This document shows, in pieces, positions 53,802 through 62,907 of a stretch of 64,000 nucleotides of DNA; within the stretch, counting starts at the first letter, position 1, and each line of letters starts with the position of its first letter. Under the pieces are notes generated by a model, which made no database searches, had not been told where the DNA came from, and was given only the letters and a program-made list of their open reading frames with translations. The position numbers and the translations under genes are program-made. The DNA comes from Clostridiaceae bacterium (GTDB taxonomy: Bacteria; Bacillota; Clostridia; Lachnospirales; Lachnospiraceae). Location of the stretch: assembly GCA_902363735.1 (NCBI GenBank), contig CABJBA010000009.1, positions 170,076 through 234,075 of the forward strand, read 5' to 3'.

Positions 53802-54272
53802 TTAACATCCCTCCTTTTGATTGAATAATTGGAAGATCACTTCCTCCTCCTCTGTTGACAGCAGCGTTTCTATTACTTTATCATCGCACAAGGCTACCGC
53901 CACCTGCGATAATAATGAAACCAATTCTGATTTATCCTCTGTATTTACTGCAAACATAACAAATGCCCTGCTCTTTCCTTCTCCCAGCGTTTCCCACTCT
54001 ATTTCTTGATCCGATCTCCCCACTGCCATAGAAGTACGGAGTACAGCTTCTGATTTTCCGTGAGGAATAGCAACCTGGTTACCGATTCCGGTAGGACCTT
54101 CTTTTTCGCGTTGATAGACATCGTATAAAAAAAGCTCCCTTGAAGAAATCACCCCGGCGCCAAAAAACATGTCGGTCATTTCCAATATTATCTCCTCTTT
54201 TGTACTGCCAGCTAAATGCAGGTTAATGCAGGAACGCTGGATAACATTTTCAATTGTCATATGTGTTGCCAT
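53802..54272 (-). CDS. PTS fructose-family EIIA
   Basis: 156 aa. The phospho-His lies in GIGNQVAIPHGKSEAVL (about 68). FVMFAVNTEDKSELVSLLSQVA is conserved. First transport gene of the operon, 21 bp after the PRD regulator gene. Confidence 0.93.
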   Translation of the reverse strand: MATHMTIENVIQRSCINLHLAGSTKEEIILEMTDMFFGAGVISSRELFLYDVYQREKEGPTGIGNQVAIPHGKSEAVLRTSMAVGRSDQEIEWETLGEGKSRAFVMFAVNTEDKSELVSLLSQVAVALCDDKVIETLLSTEEEEVIFQLFNQKEGC

Positions 54273-54293
54273 ATTTCGGCTCCTCCTGTGTTT

Positions 54294-56315
54294 TTATTCT
54301 TCCAATGCAACTGCATCCCTGACTTTTTGGTTCATACCTTCCGCCAACAATTCAGGGCTGTCTGATCGTCTAAGTTCATTTATTTTTTCCGGATCATCAA
54401 ATAAATCCAAAAATATACTGTAAAATTTTATGGTTTCTTCCTTCATACCCACTGCTTCATCCAGATTAAATGCCAAAAGAAATATAACATCCACCTTTTC
54501 CTTATCTTGCCACAGAATTGGAGTTTTCAGGGTAGCTACTACTACTGCCGGGCGTATTACGTAATCGGCAAATCCATGAGGCATTGCAATTCCTTTCCCA
54601 AGAGCGGTGGGAGCCGTTGTTTCATGATCTATAACAGACTGTAAAAAATTCTCTGTCACATAGCCGGCTTCACTCAGTTTCGTACACAGAAGGCGAAGAA
54701 CGGTTTGCTTATCTAAGGCATTTATCTGAAGAAAAATAAATTCATTGTAAAACAGATTTTTGCTGATATGTAATTTTTTACAGGTCTGTCTGTTTTTTAG
54801 ATTTCTCTTTCGTACCTGTTTCATGGCATTTTCAATATTTTTTATATCGGAAGAAGTCATAAGATGTCCTACCGTCACTATCTCTTTGCCGTAACAAGGA
54901 TTTTTAAGCTGAACCGTGGTTATAACCAGATCACAAGGTATATGGATAAGCTTCTTTAAATCTCTGACTGAAAGTACCTCTGCAATCCTTATATCACTAA
55001 TGGTTCTCTCCATCTGCTCCCTTAATAACTGTGATATACCGATTCCATAGTCACATATAACACAGGCAGTAACCGTTGACATGCTCCTTTCAATTGCTCC
55101 TCCAAGGAGAAGTGCCAGGGTACACATTTCATGCTCATTTAAGTCAAGGCCCAATTCCTTCTGAAAATATACGCCAACAGCTGAAATAGCTGCAAAAATA
55201 TTGGGATATCTTTGCTTCACCTGCATCAGCAGTGGATTTTCAGCCTTAATATGATATCTTAGTCTTGGTATCATAGACAGAAGTTGTAAAAACAGACTTT
55301 CAAGGAAAAAGATGTCTGTCCGCAGGTTTACATTTACAATATCGCTCATTAGAGAAACCATTCGGTATGTAAAAAAGCAAACCTCCAAATTTTTCGACTG
55401 GCACACAAACATTTTTTCTCTAATGTGAAAACTTTGGATTTCAGAAATTTCAATAATAAAATCTATAAAATCATGTTCATAGGATTCTAACTTTAAATGA
55501 TAATAGGATTCCAGCGCCTCTATGAGACTCTTCATGATAAGAGGTGAAAATGTACCGGAGGTTTTGCAGGGAGATATTGTAGGCAGCCTTACGGTATGCT
55601 TCTGTCTGAAACGCATAATACACAAAGATAGTAAAAAAAACATTTGAATGTAAGCCTCATATCCATAAGAAAATCCCCAGGCTTCTTCCATTGAGCATAT
55701 GGCCTTATTGACTCCGCCTGTATCAAATCCCTTTAAAAACCGTTCCACCAGGAAATATTCACTTGACTGATATTCCAATCGCTCCTTTGAAAACAATCCG
55801 CTTTTATCTCTTTGCTTTATGATGAAAAAAACATCCCACATAGCAATCCGCCACTGAAATTCATCATACCGGATTTGATATCCCCTGCCTTTTTTCTTTT
55901 CAAAAATAATATTACGGCTTTGAAACCATCTCTTAATATCCGGAAACATTCTTTCTACGGATGACCGTCCTGTATACAGATGCTCCTGAATATAAGACAA
56001 GCTCAGGCTGTTCTTAATCATCAAAAGATAGATTATCTGATATTTAATATCAGAAATATGATCTCTCAACTGGATTTCATCGGTCTGACACAATAGTTGT
56101 TTCCAGCCTTCTTCATCAATTTCCAGCTTAATGCCCCTACGAGGCTTTTTATAAATTATGCCAAGACTTGCCTGGTTCATAAAATCTTGTATTGCGTTTA
56201 GCTCATTCCTGATAGTCTGAACCGACATTTGAATTACATTGGAGATTTGCAAGACAGTTACATATTCTTTCTGTTCCCGCAGATAGCACAAAATATCCAT
56301 TTGCCGGTTTGTCAT
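54294..56315 (-). CDS. BglG/MtlR-type PRD transcriptional regulator with EIIB- and EIIA-like domains
   Basis: 673 aa from ATG 56315 (AAAGG close upstream; a GTG at 56324 sits too near the GAGGAG). Two N-terminal helix-turn-helices (MTNRQMDILCYLREQKEYV then IQMSVQTIRNEL), PRD1 and PRD2 (HDFIDFIIEIS, LDLNEHEMCTLALLLGGAIE), an EIIB-like domain (VICDYGIGISQLL) and EIIA (LGKGIAMPHGFADYV). Phosphorylation of these domains by the PTS tunes activity. Regulates the PTS operon that starts 21 bp downstream. Confidence 0.9.
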   Translation of the reverse strand: MTNRQMDILCYLREQKEYVTVLQISNVIQMSVQTIRNELNAIQDFMNQASLGIIYKKPRRGIKLEIDEEGWKQLLCQTDEIQLRDHISDIKYQIIYLLMIKNSLSLSYIQEHLYTGRSSVERMFPDIKRWFQSRNIIFEKKKGRGYQIRYDEFQWRIAMWDVFFIIKQRDKSGLFSKERLEYQSSEYFLVERFLKGFDTGGVNKAICSMEEAWGFSYGYEAYIQMFFLLSLCIMRFRQKHTVRLPTISPCKTSGTFSPLIMKSLIEALESYYHLKLESYEHDFIDFIIEISEIQSFHIREKMFVCQSKNLEVCFFTYRMVSLMSDIVNVNLRTDIFFLESLFLQLLSMIPRLRYHIKAENPLLMQVKQRYPNIFAAISAVGVYFQKELGLDLNEHEMCTLALLLGGAIERSMSTVTACVICDYGIGISQLLREQMERTISDIRIAEVLSVRDLKKLIHIPCDLVITTVQLKNPCYGKEIVTVGHLMTSSDIKNIENAMKQVRKRNLKNRQTCKKLHISKNLFYNEFIFLQINALDKQTVLRLLCTKLSEAGYVTENFLQSVIDHETTAPTALGKGIAMPHGFADYVIRPAVVVATLKTPILWQDKEKVDVIFLLAFNLDEAVGMKEETIKFYSIFLDLFDDPEKINELRRSDSPELLAEGMNQKVRDAVALEE

Positions 56316-56517
56316 ACCTTTCACTCTCCTCTTTTACTTTTCCTGTTTATCATTTATTGTGTACATTATATCAGTTTGGCTGTATTTCTTTGTATGCCTT
56401 TTTACCACATTTTGTTTATTACATTAATAATCATTAGCACATTTACCCATTATGGTCGGGTTTTTAACTTACATTATGAATCGGGGAATTGAAGAATTTA
56501 AAATGAAGTGATATTTA

Positions 56518-56532
56518 TAATGATGATTATCA
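56518..56532. promoter_or_regulatory. Fur-box-like site over a -10 element
   Basis: TAATGATGATTATCA matches the 7-1-7 TGATAATnATTATCA consensus at 12 of 14 defined positions. It overlaps TATAAT (56516-56521), reading to the right. Confidence 0.55.
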
Positions 56533-56704
56533 TTGCTGAGGCAGAAAACCACTTTTGAAAAGCAATAATAAGTCAATCCAAGAAGCATCTGTTATTTCAG
56601 ACTTTTCTGAATTGTTTAAGAAAATTAATGGCTTCAGGTTTTTCTGTAAATAAGGTTTTTAAAGGTCTTCTATGATAAAACATCAATTATAGGAGGCCTT
56701 TATT

Positions 56705-56725
56705 ATGGCAAGAGAGAAGAAATAA
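56705..56725 (+). pseudogene. Six-codon ORF with perfect ribosome site (probable gene remnant)
   Basis: TAGGAGG lies 9-10 bases before an ATG that reads MAREKK and stops. Followed by a GCAGGCGG/CCGCCTGC hairpin at 56735-56755. Likely the stump of a gene formerly under the Fur-box promoter, or a leader peptide. Confidence 0.4.
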
Positions 56726-56734
56726 GTACACAAG

Positions 56735-56755
56735 GCAGGCGGAAATACCGCCTGC
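56735..56755 (+). terminator. 8-bp hairpin after the mini-ORF
   Basis: GCAGGCGG (56735-56742) and CCGCCTGC (56748-56755) with a 5-base loop; followed by TCTTG, no T run. Confidence 0.5.
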
Positions 56756-56939
56756 TCTTGACATGCCCAAATAGGTAAGGTGTATATAAATTAAGAGCTG
56801 AAAGCTCATAAAGAAGCCTTCAGCCCTATCACTTATCATAAAATTTCTGTTTTTACAGAGATTTCTTCACCCTCTTGGAATCCTAAAAATTTATTTTAAA
56901 TTTAAAGTCCTCCAAATGCATCACATACCTGCAATTACA

Positions 56940-57353
56940 TTATTTATTAATACACTCCTCACAATACCCATAAATCTCCAGATTATGCCCTACTACCTTA
57001 AAACCATCATCTACCATATCAGGAAGTATTTTTTCCATAGGACAAAATTTCAATGGGAATATCTCCCGGCACCCCAGACAGACTGCATAATGATTATGCT
57101 GAGACCTGTTAAGCTCGTAAACTGCCAATTCATTATTTATAATTGCCAGCTTAGTAACAGTCCCCTTCTTTACAAAAAGCTCAAGGGAACGGTAAACCGT
57201 TGAAAGTGCCACATTTTTAATATCCTTTTGAACTTCAGTAAAGATTTCAGCAGCACTTAAAGGTTTTTCTACATTTTTTAGCACATCAATCATTTTTTCA
57301 CGGGGTTTCGTTCTTTTTATGCCGGAAGGCCAGCTTTCAAAATTATCATCCAT
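56940..57353 (-). CDS. Fur-family metalloregulator
   Basis: 137 aa. Winged helix with IFTEVQKDIKNVALSTVYRSLE; metal-binding HNHYAVCLGCREIFPLKFC (two Cys pairs region) and the C-terminal CEECINK. Divergence among Fur, Zur, PerR and Nur cannot be settled by eye. It lies just downstream of the nickel-type importer operon, so it may be its regulator (inference). ATG 57353 with AGGAG upstream. Confidence 0.9.
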   Translation of the reverse strand: MDDNFESWPSGIKRTKPREKMIDVLKNVEKPLSAAEIFTEVQKDIKNVALSTVYRSLELFVKKGTVTKLAIINNELAVYELNRSQHNHYAVCLGCREIFPLKFCPMEKILPDMVDDGFKVVGHNLEIYGYCEECINK

Positions 57354-57607
57354 AATAGTATTAATCTCCTAAAAATGAATCATGTGCGCCTAATGTTCCC
57401 TTGCATGGTATCACTATATGGATTTTTGATATCATTCTAAAGACATAAGCGATGAAATGCATATGATTTACATTCACATTTATTATATATCCTGCCTTTC
57501 ATGCAAGTCAAGCCAGTTTCCGACAAAACCTGACCTTCCCATGGTAATAACAACCATCAATCCTTCCGCCATTATAATACATCTCTCTGTAAACAAAAAA
57601 TCATCTT

Positions 57608-58363
57608 TCAAATCTCAAAGCAGATCACCGACTCCAACAGCCTTTTTGCATATTCATTTTTAGTATGATACAATTCAGATGTATTGATTTGCTCTACAAT
57701 ATTTCCCCGATACATAAACAGGATTCGATTGCATAGTTTTGTTACCGCCTGCAAATCATGAGCTATGAAGAGATAGGTTAATGCAAATTCTTTCTTAATG
57801 TTCTCAAGCAAATCAAGCACCTGTGCCTGAACAGACACATCCAGAGAACTGATGGCTTCATCCAGAATAAGAAAAGAAGGATTAGTAGAAATGGCGCGGG
57901 CAATGCAGACGCGCTGAAGCTGTCCGCCGCTTAGTTCATGGGGATACCGGTTTAAAATATCCGTGGGAAGTTCCACATACTGCAAAAGTTCTTTCACCTT
58001 AGCTTCCCACCCCTGCTTTTGCCCCTGGGCAAATAGCGGCTCCACAATAACTTCTTTCATTAAATACCCTGGATTAACCGAAGAAGCATAATCCTGGAAT
58101 ACTACGCTCATTTTCCCTCTGTTCCTTTTCGCCCACTGGCGGACCGGCAGCCCTTCGATTTCAACCGTTCCGCTGTCTGGCTGTTCTAATCCTAAAATCA
58201 TTCGCCCAAGTGTACTTTTTCCACTGCCGCTTTCTCCAATCAAGCCTACACATTCCCCTTTTTCAATGGAAAAGGAAACCCTTTCTACCACCGGTGTTTT
58301 TCCCATTCCAAACAATGTTCCTGTTTTAGAGTAGCTTTTGCAGACCTCTTTTAACTCAATCAT
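57608..58363 (-). CDS. nikE: Nickel/peptide-type ABC transporter ATPase (NikE-like)
   Basis: 251 aa from ATG 58363, whose A overlaps the previous stop (TAATG). Walker A IGESGSGKSTLGRMILG, signature LSGGQLQRVCIA, Walker B FLILDEAISSLDVSVQ and FIAHDLQAV. An oligopeptide/nickel subfamily ATPase; paired with NikD. Gene symbols rest on operon context. Confidence 0.8.
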   Translation of the reverse strand: MIELKEVCKSYSKTGTLFGMGKTPVVERVSFSIEKGECVGLIGESGSGKSTLGRMILGLEQPDSGTVEIEGLPVRQWAKRNRGKMSVVFQDYASSVNPGYLMKEVIVEPLFAQGQKQGWEAKVKELLQYVELPTDILNRYPHELSGGQLQRVCIARAISTNPSFLILDEAISSLDVSVQAQVLDLLENIKKEFALTYLFIAHDLQAVTKLCNRILFMYRGNIVEQINTSELYHTKNEYAKRLLESVICFEI

Positions 58364-59169
58364 TACATACACTCCTTTATGGCACGAAAACTCTTTGATA
58401 TGTCCAGTCTGGTTTTAATCAGATACTGAGTATAGGGATGTTGAGGATTATGGAAAATCTCCTTCACACTACCGTACTCCACACAGTTCCCATCCTTCAT
58501 AACCAGAACATCATCTGCCAGACGCTGTACAATCCCCAAATCGTGTGAAACAAAAATCAACGCAGTACCAAATTCTTCCTTCAACCGCTCCAATTGCCTG
58601 ATCACCTCATACTGATTAATGGAATCCAATGCTGTCGTTGGCTCATCTGCAATCATAATATCCGGCTCCATTGTAACAGCCAAAGCAATGATGCAGCGCT
58701 GCAGCATACCCCCTGACAGCTGGTGGGGGTATTTTTGCAGAACATCTTCAGGCAGGCGAATCCGCATGGTTTCCAAAGCAGCTTCGGATTGCTGATAAGC
58801 CGTCATCTTTGAAACACCTTTATTTTGCATCAAGGTTTCCGCCATCTGATGTCCGATGGTAAACAAAGGATCAAATGCAGACATGGCATCCTGCAGTATC
58901 ATGCAAATATGGTGCCCGCGAAGGCTGCGCAAAGGCTCCTTTTTCATAGTCAAAACATTCTGGCCTTGGTACAGTACCTGTCCTGAAACCAGCAGTTTGG
59001 GAGAAGTAAGGTGCAGAATCGCTTTACAGGTCATGGTTTTTCCGCTCCCACTTTCTCCTACAATACCCAGACAACGGTTTTCTTCCAGAGAAAAATGGAT
59101 ATTTTCTACCAGGGGTTCATTTGTTCCCGCTATTTTTACCGACAGATTGGTTACATCAAGCAAACTCAT
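58363..59169 (-). CDS. nikD: Nickel/peptide-type ABC transporter ATPase (NikD-like)
   Basis: 268 aa. Walker A GIVGESGSGKTMTCKAIL, signature LSGGMLQRCIIALA, Walker B IMIADEPTTALD, FVSHDLGIV. ATG 59169 has GAGGAG upstream. Overlaps NikC stop by 4 bp. Confidence 0.8.
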   Translation of the reverse strand: MSLLDVTNLSVKIAGTNEPLVENIHFSLEENRCLGIVGESGSGKTMTCKAILHLTSPKLLVSGQVLYQGQNVLTMKKEPLRSLRGHHICMILQDAMSAFDPLFTIGHQMAETLMQNKGVSKMTAYQQSEAALETMRIRLPEDVLQKYPHQLSGGMLQRCIIALAVTMEPDIMIADEPTTALDSINQYEVIRQLERLKEEFGTALIFVSHDLGIVQRLADDVLVMKDGNCVEYGSVKEIFHNPQHPYTQYLIKTRLDISKSFRAIKECM

Positions 59170-60017
59170 TTTCTCCTCCCTTTCTTTCTTTTGTATACAT
59201 ATTTTGGGTCCATGGCATCCCGCAGACTATCTCCCAAATAATTGAAAACGGCAACTACTGTCAGGATAGCAATGCCAGGCAAAAGCATTTGTGCCGGATG
59301 AGTCAGCATAATATTTTTTGCTTCACTAAGCATCATTCCCCATTCAGGCATAGAGGATTGCCCGCCCACACCAAGAAAGGACAATGAAGAAATACTTAAA
59401 ATCACAAAACCCATATCAAGAGTAGCAAGAACAACGATTTCGCTAAGTGCACCGCGCAGCAAATGCTGACGCATAATATGCCATCCACTGCATCCGGATA
59501 CTTTAGCAAAACGTACATAGTTCTTTTCTGAATAGTTCAATATCATGGTTCGGGTCATACGGGCATACCATGCCCATTTTGATATAATACTGGCAACTAC
59601 GACATGAATCAGACTCGGCCCCAATGCCCCGACAACCGCCAAGATCATTATTTCACTGGGAAAAGAGAGCAGTACATCGCATAAGCTCATAATCCCATAG
59701 TCGATTTTTCCTCCGGAAAAGCCCCCAAACACTCCCACTAAGGTTCCTATTGACACGGTGGCTACCATGGTAACAAAAGAATATCCCAAAGTGGTCCGAA
59801 TACCGAACAATAAACGGGACAAACTGCAGCGCCCAAGATTATCTGTTCCTAATGGGTACTCCGCAGATGGAGGCGCAAGTTTGTGTCTTACATCAACCTG
59901 TAACGGATCGTTAGGAGCAAATACGGTAGAAAAAATTCCCAACAGCACAATTAACAGCAATATGGCCAGACACAGCATTGCCAATTTATCCTGCTTCAGC
60001 CGTTTTAATACATTCAT
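59166..60017 (-). CDS. nikC: Nickel/peptide-type ABC transporter permease (NikC-like)
   Basis: 283 aa from ATG 60017 (AGGAG upstream). Six membrane segments; MNVLKRLKQDKLAMLCLAIL then HKLAPPSAEYPLGTDNLGRC is the DppC/NikC N-terminus. EAA-type loop RFAKVSGCSGWHIMRQHLL. The C-terminus ends LGDSLRDAMDPKYVYKRK. Confidence 0.85.
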   Translation of the reverse strand: MNVLKRLKQDKLAMLCLAILLLIVLLGIFSTVFAPNDPLQVDVRHKLAPPSAEYPLGTDNLGRCSLSRLLFGIRTTLGYSFVTMVATVSIGTLVGVFGGFSGGKIDYGIMSLCDVLLSFPSEIMILAVVGALGPSLIHVVVASIISKWAWYARMTRTMILNYSEKNYVRFAKVSGCSGWHIMRQHLLRGALSEIVVLATLDMGFVILSISSLSFLGVGGQSSMPEWGMMLSEAKNIMLTHPAQMLLPGIAILTVVAVFNYLGDSLRDAMDPKYVYKRKKGRRK

Positions 60018-60018
60018 A

Positions 60019-60951
60019 TTACACTCCTCTCCGAATTCTGGGATCAATGATGGAAATCACAATATCCACTACAAGATTGCTGATGACAAACAACACTGCC
60101 ATTTGCAGCACATATGCCTGAATCATAGGAAAATCCCTGTTAAAAATAGCTTCCACGCACAGTCTGCCCAGACCGGGCCATGCAAAAATATTTTCCACAA
60201 CCACTGTACCGGCAATCATACGGGGAATGGACATTCCCAACGCAGCCAAGGAAGAATGAAGGGAATTTTTAAAAACATGGCGTATAATGGTCCCTTCTTT
60301 TATACCCCGGATACGTGCATACAAGACATAGTTTTCATTTAAATTAGCAACCATATTATTACGAATCAAACGCATATAAGTAGAAATATACAAAAGGGAA
60401 AGTGTAACAGCCGGTAAAATAATAGAACTTCCGCTGTCCATTCCGCTGGTTGGCAGCAGATTCAATTTTACAGAGAACAACCATATAAATAAAAGCCCCA
60501 CCCAGAAATTAGGCATGGCTGTGGCAAAAAACACAATGGCTCTTGCCAATCGGTCAAAAATGCCGTCCTGATAGACAGCACATAACACTCCCGCCGAAAT
60601 GCTGATAATAAGAACAATCAGAAGTGATACCCCCGCCAGCATCAGGGTAGGCGGAAATGCCTGTCGGATCTGCTCCAGCACCGGTCTTTGATTGGAATAG
60701 CTGAGACCAAAATTTCCCTGCAGCCCATCTGCCACCCATTTAAAATATCGGTAAAAAAATGGCTGATCCAGTCCCAGTTGATGCCGCATGTCTTTAATCA
60801 TTTCTTGAGTAATGGTGGGAGTCTGGTTGACACGCAAAGCAGCCTCGGCCGGATCAGTTGGCATAAAATTGATCAAACAAAAGCTGATAAAGGAAATTCC
60901 CACTAACAACGGAATTGTACTCAGAAGTCTTTTTATAATATATGATTTCAT
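60019..60951 (-). CDS. nikB: Nickel/peptide-type ABC transporter permease (NikB-like)
   Basis: 310 aa. MKSYIIKRLLSTIPLLVGIS start, LGLDQPFFYRYFKWVADGLQ, EAA-type loop ARIRGIKEGTIIRHVFKNSL, and WPGLGRLCVEAIFNRDFP: the DppB/NikB pattern. 68 bp after a hairpin that follows nikA. Confidence 0.85.
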   Translation of the reverse strand: MKSYIIKRLLSTIPLLVGISFISFCLINFMPTDPAEAALRVNQTPTITQEMIKDMRHQLGLDQPFFYRYFKWVADGLQGNFGLSYSNQRPVLEQIRQAFPPTLMLAGVSLLIVLIISISAGVLCAVYQDGIFDRLARAIVFFATAMPNFWVGLLFIWLFSVKLNLLPTSGMDSGSSIILPAVTLSLLYISTYMRLIRNNMVANLNENYVLYARIRGIKEGTIIRHVFKNSLHSSLAALGMSIPRMIAGTVVVENIFAWPGLGRLCVEAIFNRDFPMIQAYVLQMAVLFVISNLVVDIVISIIDPRIRRGV

Positions 60952-60967
60952 AGATGCTCCTTATATA

Positions 60968-61021
60968 GCAGAAAAGGCGGAGGATACCATATTGCGTGTC
61001 CTTCCGCCTGCTTTTTTCTGC
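60968..61021 (-). terminator. Hairpin between nikA and nikB (attenuator or stabiliser)
   Basis: Reading on the minus strand, CAGAAAAAAGCAGGCGGA pairs with TCCGCCTTTTCTG (arms separated by about 23 bases). It would reduce read-through so that the binding protein is made in excess of the permeases. Confidence 0.6.
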
Positions 61022-61041
61022 ATGTCTTTTCCCGCAAAAAA

Positions 61042-62649
61042 TTAATAGTACATTTTCTCAAAAGGAATTTCATACTGCGATACATTAAATGTCACGCCCT
61101 GCAATGCAGTGGAGTATACCGCTTTGGTCTTGGAATAAGTCAAAGGCAGATAAACGCATTCCTGATGCAGATAAGTCAAAACTTCTGTATACATTTCCTG
61201 ACGTCTATTCTCATCTGTCTCAAGCAGGATCTGTCTGATGGTTGTATCCAGCCACTCCTTTCGTTCCAAACCAACTTGTGCCTGATAATCACCGTGTGCT
61301 GGAATGCGGAAGGATGAGATATAGGTAGCCGGGTCATAGGGAGGCCCCCATGACAGTGAGTACTGCAAATCAAATTCTCCTGTCTTTTGGCGATCGAGAT
61401 AAGCCTGTTTTTCTTCTCCCAGAATTTTCAATTCAATACCAACCTTCTTGAAATCACTCTGTAAATATTCGCTTATTGTTTTTTCTTGTGCATTATCAGA
61501 ATTGTAGGAAATCGTCACTTCGCATCTTTTACCGTCTTTATAACGATATCCATCGCTTTCCTGTTTCCAGCCAGCCTCACCCAAAAGAGCATTGGCTTTT
61601 GCAACATCGTATTTTTTTACTTCTAAATCGATATCACAATAAGGTACCGTTTTCGCTAGAAGTGTATCTGCAATACTTTCTGTTCCATTTAAAATTCCAT
61701 TGGCAATGACATCTTTATCTACCGCATATTGAAGCGCCTGACGCACCTTTAGATCTCGGGTTACAGCACGATTGCTATTTAACAAAACTGCTCTGGAGGC
61801 AATTGGTTCACTCATCAAGGTTTTGTACTTGCCCTGTTCCTGTAAAACCTTAAAGGAGTTCATATCAATCATATCGCCATCAGATCCAAACAATAAATCA
61901 ATCTCTCCCTTTTCAAGGGCTAATAAAATTGTTTGATGATCCGGCATAACCTTCCAACGTACTGTTTTAACCTTTGGTTTTTCACCCCAATAATTTTCAT
62001 TAGCTGTAAAAACTGCATATTGATTTTCTTTATATTCCGTAATCACCCAAGGACCCGTTCCAATGTAACTGGCTACGCCATCCTTTGTTCCTCCATCTTT
62101 AAACGATTTGGGAGAAATAAAACGCAAAGGCCGGGTCAGTCCTAACTCTTGCAGTGTAGGATAGTAGGCAGACGTAAGAAACAGCTTGAAAGTATAATCA
62201 TCTACCACCTCTGTTTTATCAATCAAAGCAACCATCTCAAGCCATGCGTGACGCTCCCGGTTTGCCAGCAGCGCATCAAAATTGGCTTGAACTGCCTGTG
62301 CATCAAACTTTTCACCGTCAGAAAAGCTGACATCTTTTCGGAGATGGAAGATATATTCTTTTCCATCCTCAGATATTTCCCATGTTTCCGCAAGAGCCGG
62401 CTTAATCCCATCAGCTGTATTGACGACCAGAGATTCAAAAATCATGTTTTGAGCTGCCATTTCTCCCAGGTATAAATGGGGATTAATGTCCCGGATATCC
62501 TTCGTGCTGGCAAACACTATTTCATCTTTTTTAACACTTGAATCTGATACGGAACTTTCTGCGGACTGTTTGTCACTTTGGGCACAAGCAGTGGAAGATA
62601 CACATAAAGCTATTACCGATATGGCTGCTATAACTCTTCTAAACTTCAT
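61042..62649 (-). CDS. nikA: Nickel ABC transporter substrate-binding lipoprotein (NikA-like)
   Basis: 535 aa. Lipoprotein signal MKFRRVIAAISVIALCVSST then AC (lipid anchor Cys 22). SBP_bac_5 fold: FASTKDIRDINPHLYLGEM, LGLTRPLRFISPKSF, IGTGPWVITEYKENQYAVF, NENYWGEKPKVKTV. These blocks recall NikA/CntA more than DppA/OppA, so nickel (free or chelated by a small metallophore) is the probable ligand. First gene of the operon; consensus promoter at 62717-62745. Confidence 0.82.
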   Translation of the reverse strand: MKFRRVIAAISVIALCVSSTACAQSDKQSAESSVSDSSVKKDEIVFASTKDIRDINPHLYLGEMAAQNMIFESLVVNTADGIKPALAETWEISEDGKEYIFHLRKDVSFSDGEKFDAQAVQANFDALLANRERHAWLEMVALIDKTEVVDDYTFKLFLTSAYYPTLQELGLTRPLRFISPKSFKDGGTKDGVASYIGTGPWVITEYKENQYAVFTANENYWGEKPKVKTVRWKVMPDHQTILLALEKGEIDLLFGSDGDMIDMNSFKVLQEQGKYKTLMSEPIASRAVLLNSNRAVTRDLKVRQALQYAVDKDVIANGILNGTESIADTLLAKTVPYCDIDLEVKKYDVAKANALLGEAGWKQESDGYRYKDGKRCEVTISYNSDNAQEKTISEYLQSDFKKVGIELKILGEEKQAYLDRQKTGEFDLQYSLSWGPPYDPATYISSFRIPAHGDYQAQVGLERKEWLDTTIRQILLETDENRRQEMYTEVLTYLHQECVYLPLTYSKTKAVYSTALQGVTFNVSQYEIPFEKMYY

Positions 62650-62677
62650 TTTCCCCGTCCTTTTATTCTATGTTTTA

Positions 62678-62700
62678 ATGCAAATGCTTTTCATTTGCAT
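62678..62700. promoter_or_regulatory. Perfect palindrome in the nik leader
   Basis: ATGCAAATG (62678-62686), 5 bp, CATTTGCAT (62692-62700). It lies 17-39 bp after the -10 box and 29 bp before the nikA ATG, an ideal repressor operator. Confidence 0.65.
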
Positions 62701-62716
62701 TTATTTTATATGTTGT

Positions 62717-62745
62717 ATTATAGGTTAGTTTATGGTAACTGTCAA
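62717..62745 (-). promoter_or_regulatory. Consensus sigma-A promoter of the nik operon
   Basis: On the minus strand TTGACA (62740-62745), 17 bp, TATAAT (62717-62722): both boxes perfect. Such strength normally needs a repressor. Confidence 0.8.
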
Positions 62746-62907
62746 GAGACTTTTCACTGTGTTATAAAGCTCTATTTATCATTACTTGGCGCGCATTGGC
62801 ATCATTTTATGTAGTTCATATGAAGAATAAACTATATTAATCCCCAAAATATGATTGCACATTTTAAAGCATTGTTATGATAATCCCGCCGGCACGTGCA
62901 TCACTAT

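Larger units (their letters stand above)
56325..56939. other. 615-bp non-coding region with fossil iron-regulated site
   Basis: Holds a Fur-box-like palindrome (56518-56532), a six-codon ORF and a hairpin. Small reading frames between (such as EASVISDFSELFKKING) look like the debris of a lost gene. No intact gene was found. Confidence 0.55.
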
